Made by a program: the position numbers and the translations under genes
Shown here: in pieces, positions 1 to 5,425 of the stretch
Position numbering within the stretch: position 1 is the first letter of the stretch
How the letters are laid out: each line of letters begins with the position of its first letter
Notes under the pieces: generated by a model
Database searches by the model: none
Told to the model about the DNA's origin: nothing
What the model saw: the letters and a program-made list of their open reading frames with translations, nothing else
Assembly: GCA_017521875.1 (NCBI GenBank)
Contig: JAFXBH010000121.1
Span: 1-10,919, forward strand
Direction of reading: 5' to 3'
Length of the DNA stretch: 10,919 nucleotides
Origin: Oscillospiraceae bacterium
Lineage (GTDB): Bacteria; Bacillota; Clostridia; Oscillospirales; Oscillospiraceae

Positions 1-1
1 A

Positions 2-1105
2 GAGGATGGCGAAACCGTATTCCTGCCCGATGAAGAACTGCCCTTGGTGCTGCCTGTTCTGGAGGATTATAAGGGCAAGGGCGGCAAGGCTCCCTTGGAG
101 AACGCCGAGGAGTGGAAACACTACAACCAAAACGGCATCAAGGGTATGCGCGAGACCTCTACGATGCCCGGTTCTGCCGGCTCTTCCTGGTACTTTATGC
201 GCTATATCGACCCCAAGAACGAGAACGCGCTGTGCGACCCGGAATTGCTGAAGCACTGGCTGCCTGTTGACCTGTACATCGGTGGCCCGGAACACGCTGT
301 AGGCCACTTGATCTACTCCCGTATTTGGACTCGTTTCCTGTACGATCAGGGCATTTCTCCTGTGGCCGAGCCCTTTAAGAAACTGGTCCACCAGGGTATG
401 ATCCTGGGTGAGAACGGCATCAAGATGGGCAAGCGTTTCCCGGAATTTGTGGTCAACCCCAGCGATATCGTCCGGGAGTACGGTGCCGATACCCTGCGTC
501 TGTATGAAATGTTTATGGGTCCTCTGGAGGTTTCCAAGCCCTGGAGCACCACCGCAGTGGCAGGCGCACGAAAGTTCATTAACCGTGTATGGAACTTCTT
601 TACAGAACCTGCCAATATCACCGATGGCGATGATGGCAAACTGACAAAACTGTACCACCAGACCGTGAAGAAAGTTACCTCCGACTTTGAGGCGCTCGGT
701 TTCAATACTGCCATTGCCCAGATGATGGTGTTTGTCAACGAGGTCTATAAAGTTGGCACTTGCCCCCGTGAGTATGCAGAAGGCTTTATCAAGATGATCT
801 CCTGCATCATTCCCCATGTAGGTGAGGAGATTTGGCAGGCTATGGGTCATAATGCAACCATCGCCTACGAATCCTGGCCTACCTATAGCGAGGATAAGTG
901 CAAGGATAGCGAGGTCACTTTCGCAGTGCAGGTCAACGGCAAGATGCGCGGTACTGTGGTGATGGAAGCCGATTTGGACAACGATACCGTAGTTGCCAAC
1001 GTGCTGGCAGATGCAAAAATCAAAACATTCCTGGAAAAGAACGGCGGCAGCATCGTAAAGACCATCGTTGTCAAGAATAAATTGGTGAACTTGATTGTGA
1101 AATAA
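2..1105 (+). CDS. leuS: Leucyl-tRNA synthetase, C-terminal part (5' end outside window)
   Basis: Attaches leucine to tRNA(Leu) in the cytoplasm using ATP. The reading frame is open from the first bases, so about 367 C-terminal residues are visible, somewhat under half of a normal bacterial LeuS. Visible blocks, in order, are the end of the region after the editing domain, the catalytic-core stretch SAGSSWYFMRY, the segment DLYIGGPEHAVGHLIYSR, the signature loop at 422-436, the helical anticodon-binding domain, and the small C-terminal domain containing VQVNGKMRG and ending VNLIVK. The signature loop reads KMGKR where the textbook motif is KMSKS. The lysines are kept and the surrounding VVNPSDIVREYGADTLRLY is standard, so I take it as a functional lineage variant. 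The stop is TAA at 1103-1105. The next gene has its own promoter, so leuS is probably the end of its transcript. The family assignment is secure. Confidence 0.97.
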   Translation, partial: EDGETVFLPDEELPLVLPVLEDYKGKGGKAPLENAEEWKHYNQNGIKGMRETSTMPGSAGSSWYFMRYIDPKNENALCDPELLKHWLPVDLYIGGPEHAVGHLIYSRIWTRFLYDQGISPVAEPFKKLVHQGMILGENGIKMGKRFPEFVVNPSDIVREYGADTLRLYEMFMGPLEVSKPWSTTAVAGARKFINRVWNFFTEPANITDGDDGKLTKLYHQTVKKVTSDFEALGFNTAIAQMMVFVNEVYKVGTCPREYAEGFIKMISCIIPHVGEEIWQAMGHNATIAYESWPTYSEDKCKDSEVTFAVQVNGKMRGTVVMEADLDNDTVVANVLADAKIKTFLEKNGGSIVKTIVVKNKLVNLIVK

Positions 1106-1147
1106 TGCCCTTTTGCCAAAAAAGCGACAAAAAGGCATAAAACCCGC

Positions 1148-1176
1148 TTGACAAAAGCAGAAATTCAGCATATAAT
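1148..1176 (+). promoter_or_regulatory. Sigma-A promoter of rpsU
   Basis: A perfect -35 TTGACA (1148-1153) and a perfect -10 TATAAT (1171-1176) are separated by 17 bp, giving a start of transcription near 1183 and a leader of about 60 nt before rpsU. Full consensus at both boxes suits a highly expressed ribosomal protein gene. Seen directly; activity is inferred. Confidence 0.9.
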
Positions 1177-1200
1177 AGTTGAGCCGATAAGGCCCTGAAA

Positions 1201-1223
1201 GTGTCCAGGATTGAGCCGGACAC
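1201..1223 (+). promoter_or_regulatory. Leader hairpin upstream of rpsU
   Basis: GTGTCC (1201-1206) pairs with GGACAC (1218-1223). GG 1208-1209 can also pair with CC 1216-1217 across a single bulged A, leaving loop ATTGAG. It lies between the predicted transcript start and the ribosome binding site (purine run 1228-1237). It might be a ribosomal-protein autoregulatory leader or only a small mRNA-stabilising stem; the sequence alone does not decide. Confidence 0.4.
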
Positions 1224-1243
1224 CATCGGAGGGAGGGAAAACA

Positions 1244-1426
1244 ATGTCTGAAATTCGCGTTAAGGAAAACGAATCCTTGGAGAGTGCTCTGCGTCGTTTT
1301 AAGCGTAGTTGTGCCAAGGAGGGTGTTATCGCTGAAGTGAAGAAGCGTGAGCATTACGTCAGCCCCAGCCTGAAGCGTAAGCAGAAGTCTGAAGCTGCCC
1401 GTAAGAACAAGAAGAAGTTCTATTAA
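1244..1426 (+). CDS. rpsU: 30S ribosomal protein S21
   Basis: A small basic protein of the 30S subunit, located near the 3' end of 16S rRNA where it contributes to translation initiation. The product is 60 residues, close to the usual length for the family. It starts [20 protein letters not shown] and ends in the lysine- and arginine-rich tail typical of S21 ([17 protein letters not shown]). An in-frame TTG exists at 1211, but it lies inside the leader hairpin and lacks a suitable ribosome binding site. The ATG at 1244 follows a purine run, GGAGGGAGGG (1228-1237), at normal spacing and gives the canonical N-terminus. The gene is monocistronic here: its own consensus promoter lies upstream and a strong terminator follows within 25 bp. 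Confidence 0.97.
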   Translation: MSEIRVKENESLESALRRFKRSCAKEGVIAEVKKREHYVSPSLKRKQKSEAARKNKKKFY

Positions 1427-1447
1427 TCCCTCTGTCATATGAAGCAA

Positions 1448-1484
1448 AACCCCCACAGACTTTCGTCTGTGGGGGTTGTTTTAT
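1448..1484 (+). terminator. Rho-independent terminator after rpsU, possibly bidirectional
   Basis: A 13-bp perfect stem (1448-1460 paired with 1465-1477, core CCCCCACAGAC / GTCTGTGGGGG) with a TTTC loop is followed by a T-rich run (TTGTTTTATATT). On the opposite strand the stem follows the stop of the convergent gene ending at 1486, so it may also end that transcript, although the T run on that side is weaker (GTTTTGCTTC). Confidence 0.92.
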
Positions 1485-1485
1485 A

Positions 1486-1980
1486 TTAGGCAATGGAGAA
1501 TTTCTTTACCAGTTTATGATCATCAAAACTGAACAGTTCTTCCACTTCCACCTCTACCTCGGTGGTGTTGTCATTTAATTTGTAGGCAACTTCAACTTCC
1601 AGTGATGCGCCTTTCTTGATGGCCTTGGTCTGGTTTTCCGCATCATAATTAGCGCTTTCATCAAGAAAAATGGCGGTGTTCAACTCTACACCGTTTTGAT
1701 AAGCGGCATCGTCAAAGGCAATATAAAAGGCGGTGGGATCATCATCTGCAACATTGGTAAAAATGTATTTCACAATGACCACATCTTTGCCTTCAAAATC
1801 TTTTGCCATACGGCAACTGTCAATTACTACAGAGTACTTACCGATGGTGTCGCTGCCCTTTTCTGTAGTGCTTACGTTATCGCTTCCTTGGTCAGAAGTA
1901 CTGCTTTCGCCGCTGCCTGCGGCGAAGATAAAAAACGCTGCAACTAATAAAATTGCTAAAATCCACTTTGTTTTCTTCAT
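1486..1980 (-). CDS. Exported DUF5067-like protein
   Basis: A 164-residue protein of unknown function, probably outside the membrane. Residues 1-22 form a signal peptide (MKKTK, then a hydrophobic stretch ending IFAAGSG). A low-complexity linker rich in S, T, G and D runs to about residue 47. The rest is a compact beta-type domain starting YSVVIDSCRMAKDFEGKDVVIVKYIFTNV, which resembles the DUF5067 immunoglobulin-like domain of small clostridial lipoproteins. Relatives usually have a lipobox cysteine; here the corresponding place reads AAGSG with no Cys, so the protein may be cleaved by signal peptidase I or remain anchored by its N-terminus. The ribosome binding site AAGGAG (1995-1990 on this strand) lies 9 nt before the ATG. 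The start overlaps the upstream gene's stop in an ATGA, implying translational coupling and a shared role. The domain assignment is from memory of the family and is moderate. Confidence 0.75.
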   Translation of the reverse strand: MKKTKWILAILLVAAFFIFAAGSGESSTSDQGSDNVSTTEKGSDTIGKYSVVIDSCRMAKDFEGKDVVIVKYIFTNVADDDPTAFYIAFDDAAYQNGVELNTAIFLDESANYDAENQTKAIKKGASLEVEVAYKLNDNTTEVEVEVEELFSFDDHKLVKKFSIA

Positions 1981-2387
1981 TGGTTCTCTCTCCTTAAATT
2001 AAAAATGATACAAATTGTGCCGGCGCAAAAATAGGAAACAATATCCCAAAAATCGCCTGTTCCTGAAATAATACCGCAAAACTGCAGATATTCCCAAATC
2101 AAACCACATAAAAAGGTAACGCACCCGCATAGCAGAATTTCTGCGGTGCGAGAGGTGAAAAACACCTGCAATCCAAATCCGAGGGACAATCCCCAAAGGA
2201 AATCCCCAAAATAGAATTTTACAAAATTGCAGGATATTGGCGAAACCCATATTCGGAGGGCAGTTATGAAGGGAAGGTGAGAAAATATGTTTCCAATATA
2301 GGTATCTTCCCGGAACAGAACATATAGCAGACAACCGATGAACAGACTGGCTGCGCTTATAATAATGTTGGTATATTGCCTTGCCAT
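1977..2387 (-). CDS. Small integral membrane protein with VanZ-like features
   Basis: A 136-residue protein with about four hydrophobic segments (roughly residues 7-25, 60-77, 82-99 and 113-130) and a short basic C-terminus, RRENQ. Conserved-looking polar positions within membrane segments are FGDFLWGLSLG near 60-70, WEYLQ near 98-102 and GTGDFWDIVSYF near 109-120. The E-x-x-Q ... D spacing recalls VanZ-like proteins, but the match is loose and I do not assign a function. It is the first gene of a two-gene operon; its stop overlaps the ATG of the exported protein. It starts about 13 nt after the predicted transcript start, with AGGGTG (2400-2395) as a possible ribosome binding site. Many Cys, Phe and Ile codons and an AT-rich composition set it apart from the flanking core genes. 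A 132-residue frame on the same strand in another phase is a shadow. Confidence 0.75.
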   Translation of the reverse strand: MARQYTNIIISAASLFIGCLLYVLFREDTYIGNIFSHLPFITALRIWVSPISCNFVKFYFGDFLWGLSLGFGLQVFFTSRTAEILLCGCVTFLCGLIWEYLQFCGIISGTGDFWDIVSYFCAGTICIIFNLRRENQ

Positions 2388-2405
2388 AATCCTGCACCCT
2401 TACCC

Positions 2406-2434
2406 ATAATACTCAATCTTTGAGTAAATGTCAA
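2406..2434 (-). promoter_or_regulatory. Sigma-A promoter of the membrane/exported protein operon
   Basis: Read on the - strand: a perfect -35 TTGACA (2434-2429), a 17-bp spacer, and -10 TATTAT (2411-2406). Transcription should start near 2399, leaving a leader of about 13 nt before the ATG at 2387. The spacer is almost exactly filled by palindrome 1 (2410-2426), so a bound repressor would block polymerase. Confidence 0.85.
2410..2426. promoter_or_regulatory. Operator 1, probable Xre binding site
   Basis: A 17-bp perfect inverted repeat, TACTCAATCTTTGAGTA (7-bp arms TACTCAA/TTGAGTA, 3-bp centre). It lies between the -35 and -10 of the leftward promoter and is 25 bp centre to centre from operator 2, with which it shares both outer arms. 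Binding by the adjacent regulator is inferred from position and symmetry. Confidence 0.8.
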
Positions 2435-2451
2435 TACTCAAAATATGAGTA
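2435..2451. promoter_or_regulatory. Operator 2, probable Xre autoregulatory site
   Basis: A second 17-bp palindrome, TACTCAAAATATGAGTA (6-bp arms, or 7 bp if A2434 and T2452 are included). It matches operator 1 at 14 of 17 positions, including both arms. It lies immediately upstream of, and touches, the extended -10 element of the rightward promoter, as expected for negative autoregulation. Confidence 0.8.
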
Positions 2452-2460
2452 TGCTACTAT
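2452..2460 (+). promoter_or_regulatory. Extended -10 promoter of the Xre gene
   Basis: TGCTACTAT fits the TGnTAnnnT extended -10 pattern (-10 box TACTAT, 2455-2460). There is no good -35 at 17 bp, only weak TCAATA near 2431. The expected start is near 2467, and a strong ribosome binding site AGGGGGA (2474-2480) precedes the ATG at 2487. This is weaker than the leftward promoter, which suits a low-level repressor. Confidence 0.6.
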
Positions 2461-2486
2461 AGCAAAAAGACTTAGGGGGATGGATT

Positions 2487-2705
2487 ATGGATTACAGAAC
2501 GAGAATACGCAACATTCGGGAAGACCGCGATTTAACGCAGGCGCAAATTGGCGTGCTATTAAATAAAACCCAACAGGGATATAATCATATTGAAACGGGA
2601 AGGGCAGAATTAAAAATTGAGGATCTGATCAAACTTTGCCAGTTCTACAACCTGTCTGCAGATTATATCATTGGCTTGACCAATACACCGAAATCATTCA
2701 AATAG
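2487..2705 (+). CDS. Xre/Cro-family helix-turn-helix regulator
   Basis: A 72-residue protein made almost entirely of one HTH_3 DNA-binding domain. It begins RIRNIREDRDLTQAQIGVLL, with LTQAQIGVLLNKTQQGYNHIETG as the helix-turn-helix region, followed by IEDLIKLCQFYNLSADYIIGLT, the usual final helices of the family. There is no separate sensor or peptidase domain, so it should act as a small dimeric repressor like phage Cro or SinR-type proteins. It is transcribed divergently from the membrane/exported protein operon, and two matching palindromes fill the shared regulatory region. I therefore infer that it represses both promoters. What releases it is not visible: there is no ligand domain, and no antirepressor or toxin gene is recognisable next to it. 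A strong terminator follows directly. Confidence 0.93.
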   Translation: MDYRTRIRNIREDRDLTQAQIGVLLNKTQQGYNHIETGRAELKIEDLIKLCQFYNLSADYIIGLTNTPKSFK

Positions 2706-2708
2706 AAG

Positions 2709-2750
2709 ATGCAAATCTGTCCTCCGACAAGAGGACAGATTTGCATTTTT
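2709..2750 (+). terminator. Rho-independent terminator after the Xre gene
   Basis: A 16-bp perfect stem (2709-2724 with 2731-2746, arms starting ATGCAAATCTG) and a CGACAA loop are followed by TTTTT. It separates the Xre module from the nfo operon. The distal arm overlaps the proposed -35 region of the nfo promoter. Confidence 0.93.
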
Positions 2751-2769
2751 GCCTGTTTTGTGGTATGAT
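2741..2769 (+). promoter_or_regulatory. Probable promoter of the nfo operon
   Basis: An extended -10, TGGTATGAT (2761-2769; -10 box TATGAT), has a weak -35 TTGCAT (2741-2746) 17 bp upstream, inside the terminator's distal arm. Transcription would start near 2776, just before the ribosome binding site AAAGGAG (2777-2783). The very short leader makes this less certain than the other promoters here. Confidence 0.55.
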
Positions 2770-2792
2770 AAAAGACAAAGGAGTGAAATAGA

Positions 2793-3623
2793 ATGTTGTA
2801 TTTGGGCTGTCACTTGTCTGCCTCCAACGGCAATGTGACGATGGTCAATACCGCCATGGAACTGGGGGCCAATACATTTGCGTTTTTTACCCGCAATCCC
2901 CGTGGCTCCCGGGCCAAGGAAGTGGACATTGCCGACTGTGAAAGGGCAATGAAACTGCTGAGTGAAAACCATTTCGGCAAACTGGTGGCTCACGGTGCGT
3001 ATACTATGAACCTGTGTACTGCCAGGGAAAAAGACCGGCTGTTTGCGTGGGATATTCTCAAAGATGATCTTTACCGTATGGGATTTCTCCCCGGTAATTT
3101 CTATAATTTCCACCCCGGCAGCCATGTGGGTCAGGGGACAGAGGAAGGCATCCGCCAGATCGTTGCGGCGCTGCAATACGCTATGGAGCAAGATTCCCCG
3201 GTGACTGTGCTATTGGAAACGATGGCAGGAAAAGGCAGCGAAGTAGGCGGCCGTTTTGAAGAGTTGAAAGCCATCATCGACGGTGTTGGCAGTGAAAAAA
3301 TAGGCGTGTGTATGGATACCTGCCATGTGTACGATGCCGGCTACGATATTGTAAATGACTTGGACGGTGTGTTACAGGAATTCGATGAGATCATCGGGCT
3401 GGATCGGCTGCAGGCATTGCATTTGAATGATTCCAAGAATCCCTTTGCCAGCCATAAAGACCGACACGAATGTATCGGCAGCGGCAGTTTGGGACTGGAG
3501 ACATTCCAAAATATCGTGAATCATCCCAAGTTAAAGGGGAAACCTATGATTTTGGAAACACCCAATGAATTGCCGGATTATGCCAGGGAGATTGCCCTGC
3601 TGCGGCAGATGGAACGGGAATAA
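2793..3623 (+). CDS. nfo: Endonuclease IV (AP endonuclease, deoxyribonuclease IV)
   Basis: Cleaves the DNA backbone 5' to abasic sites in base excision repair, using three zinc ions in a TIM-barrel active site. The product is 276 residues, normal for the family. All nine metal ligands expected from the E. coli enzyme appear in order: H67 (VAHGAY), H107 (NFHPGSH), E142 (LETMAGKG), D175 and H178 (MDTCH), H210 (LHLNDSK), D223 and H225 (HKDRHECIG) and E255 (LETP). The motif ASNGN near the N-terminus and NPR at 35-37 also fit. The ATG at 2793 follows AAAGGAG at good spacing. Only about 20 bp separate its stop from the next gene, so it probably heads an operon with two cell-wall genes, although the functions are unrelated. 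Confidence 0.96.
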   Translation: MLYLGCHLSASNGNVTMVNTAMELGANTFAFFTRNPRGSRAKEVDIADCERAMKLLSENHFGKLVAHGAYTMNLCTAREKDRLFAWDILKDDLYRMGFLPGNFYNFHPGSHVGQGTEEGIRQIVAALQYAMEQDSPVTVLLETMAGKGSEVGGRFEELKAIIDGVGSEKIGVCMDTCHVYDAGYDIVNDLDGVLQEFDEIIGLDRLQALHLNDSKNPFASHKDRHECIGSGSLGLETFQNIVNHPKLKGKPMILETPNELPDYAREIALLRQMERE

Positions 3624-3630
3624 AAACAAA

Positions 3631-3636
3631 AGGAGG
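3631..3636 (+). promoter_or_regulatory. Ribosome binding site that decides the start of the SEDS gene
   Basis: AGGAGG ends one base before the ATG at 3638 but 7 nt before the ATG at 3644. The second ATG is therefore the better start, giving MEQFFHTLQ rather than MDMEQFF. Confidence 0.75.
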
Positions 3637-3643
3637 TATGGAT

Positions 3644-5425
3644 ATGGAGCAATTTTTTCACACATTGCAGACGGCGCAAAGTACATATTCCAATGTGCTG
3701 GTAGGCATTTTGCGTTACGGTGCTCCCGCTATGGCGTTCATACTTCTGCTTCGGTGCATATTGCCGCTGCTGACCTTCCGCCGGGAGCCGGAGATTTGGG
3801 CGTGGCTCTGCCTGCGGGACGGTACAAAACTGCCCATAACCCATTGGGAAAATACCATTGGCCGCAGCAAGCGCAGTGATATTGTGATCAATGCTCCCAC
3901 AGTATCCCGTACCCACGGCGTACTCACCCGGTATGACGATGGCAGTTGGACGGTCAGCGATTCTGACTCTTCTGACGGCATTCAGGTCAACGGAAGAAAA
4001 GTGAAGATCTGGGCGCTGGGCCCCAAAGATGTGATCACCATCGGCGGTGTGGATATGCGGCTGGAGCCGATCTCCCGTAAGCAGGAGCAGATTCTGGCCA
4101 AATTGCGGACAAAAGGTTCGTCCTTCTTCACCAGCCTGATCAATGTACTGATCCTGACAGTGTTTCAATCTCTCTGCTGCCTGGCCTACCTGATGAACGG
4201 CAAGAGTGAAACCGCCCAGTCTGTGCTGATTGGATTTGCAGGCATTATGGTGTTGCAGTGGCTGCTGCTTCTGTTTTATGTGTGTATTCACAGAACCTCT
4301 TTTGAGGTAGAATCCATTGCCTTTTTTCTGAGTACTTTGGGTATGACGGCAATAGCAACTGTTGTCCCCGGTGAGGCCATTAAACAACTGATTGCCCTGA
4401 CTTTGGGCCTGGTGGTATTTCTGGTATCCGGCTGGTGTCTGCGGGATTTGGAACGGGCTAAAAAGATTCGCTATATTGCCGGTTTTGCCGGACTGGGATT
4501 CTTGCTGATCACATTGGTGTTTGGTCAGGAATACTATGGTGCAAAGAACTGGTTGGTGATCGGTTCGTTTTCTCTGCAGCCTTCGGAACTGAGCAAGGTT
4601 TGCTTTGTATTTATAGGCGCATCTACTATGGATCGTCTGATGAAAAAAAGAAATCTGATTCTCTTCATTGCCTATTCCGGCATTCTGTGCGGATGTTTGG
4701 CACTGATGAATGACTTCGGAACAGCGCTGATTTTCTTTGCCGCATTTTTGGTCATTGCCTATATGCGGTCCGGCAGCGTGGGAACGATTGGACTGGCGGT
4801 GGCTGCGTTGGCTTTTGCCGGTGTGCTGATTTTGCGAATCGCCCCGCATGCATTGCGCAGATTCGCTTCCTGGCGGCACATTTGGGAGATGCCATTGGAC
4901 GGTGGTTATCAACAGACTCGGGCGCTGATGTGTCTGGTATCCGGCGGTTTCTTTGGCCTTGGTGCAGGCAAGGGCTGGATGAAAAATGTATTTGCAGCAG
5001 ATTCTGATGTGGTGATTGCTACGGTTGGAGAGGAATGGGGATTAATTATGGTCTTGTTCCTGCTGATCGCAGTGGTGGGCCTGGTGCTGTTTGTGATCCG
5101 TTCTGCTGCAGTAAGCCGCAGCAGTTACTATACGATTGGCAGTTGCACTGCAGCGGCCATTATGACGGTGCAGGTGATCCTGAATGTGCTGGGGACGGTG
5201 GATGTACTGCCTTTGACAGGTGTGACTTTTCCGTTTTTGTCCAACGGCGGTTCCAGCATGATCTGCGCATGGGGACTGCTGGCCTTTATTAAAGCCGCAG
5301 ACACCCGGCAAAATGCCAGTTTTGCGGTACGCCTGCATAAGCGGAAAGACGAAAGAGAAGAGGAAGAGGACGAAAAACAAGCAGACAGGAAAATAAACCG
5401 AAAGGGAGGCAAGCATTATGAATAG
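3644..5425 (+). CDS. FHA-domain SEDS (FtsW/RodA/SpoVE) peptidoglycan glycosyltransferase
   Basis: A membrane polymerase that links lipid II into glycan strands. Residues are numbered from the ATG at 3638; the preferred start is two codons later. An N-terminal membrane helix (about 22-46) is followed by a cytoplasmic FHA domain (about 55-145) with the phosphothreonine-binding pattern GRS (75-77), SDIVI (80-84), SRTHG (90-94) and NG (118-119). A multi-pass SEDS domain (about 165-555) follows, with QPSELSK (314-320), NDFGTAL (358-364), ATVGEEWG (461-468) and PLTGVTFPFLSNGGSS (525-540). The tail after 565 is highly charged. The loop before GYQ reads WEMPLDGGYQ (416-425): the usual WxDP aspartate is M, with D421 three residues on. 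The gene overlaps the next by 8 bp, giving the classic SEDS-class B PBP pair. Which process it serves (division, elongation or sporulation) cannot be told here. The FHA domain suggests a partner Ser/Thr kinase elsewhere. Confidence 0.92.
   Translation: MEQFFHTLQTAQSTYSNVLVGILRYGAPAMAFILLLRCILPLLTFRREPEIWAWLCLRDGTKLPITHWENTIGRSKRSDIVINAPTVSRTHGVLTRYDDGSWTVSDSDSSDGIQVNGRKVKIWALGPKDVITIGGVDMRLEPISRKQEQILAKLRTKGSSFFTSLINVLILTVFQSLCCLAYLMNGKSETAQSVLIGFAGIMVLQWLLLLFYVCIHRTSFEVESIAFFLSTLGMTAIATVVPGEAIKQLIALTLGLVVFLVSGWCLRDLERAKKIRYIAGFAGLGFLLITLVFGQEYYGAKNWLVIGSFSLQPSELSKVCFVFIGASTMDRLMKKRNLILFIAYSGILCGCLALMNDFGTALIFFAAFLVIAYMRSGSVGTIGLAVAALAFAGVLILRIAPHALRRFASWRHIWEMPLDGGYQQTRALMCLVSGGFFGLGAGKGWMKNVFAADSDVVIATVGEEWGLIMVLFLLIAVVGLVLFVIRSAAVSRSSYYTIGSCTAAAIMTVQVILNVLGTVDVLPLTGVTFPFLSNGGSSMICAWGLLAFIKAADTRQNASFAVRLHKRKDEREEEEDEKQADRKINRKGGKHYE

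Noticed and set aside
1105..1138. Possible terminator after leuS
   Set aside because: ATGCCCTTTT can pair with AAAAAGGCAT, but there is a mismatch, a 14-base loop, only three or four GC pairs and no T run after it. It is too weak to call.
1696..2002. Small + strand frames (83 and 89 codons) opposite the DUF5067-like gene
   Set aside because: No ribosome binding site or family resemblance; the - strand gene has a signal peptide, a ribosome binding site and a coupled upstream gene.
2487..2705. Xre gene as the antitoxin of a toxin-antitoxin pair
   Set aside because: No toxin-like gene adjoins it; the divergent genes encode a multi-helix membrane protein and an exported protein, not a known toxin fold.
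3578..4912. Long antisense open frame of 444 codons opposite the SEDS gene
   Set aside because: It has biased composition (rich in H, Q, N, R) with no recognisable domain, and it lies wholly opposite a gene with clear FHA and SEDS motifs. It is a shadow of that gene's codon bias.
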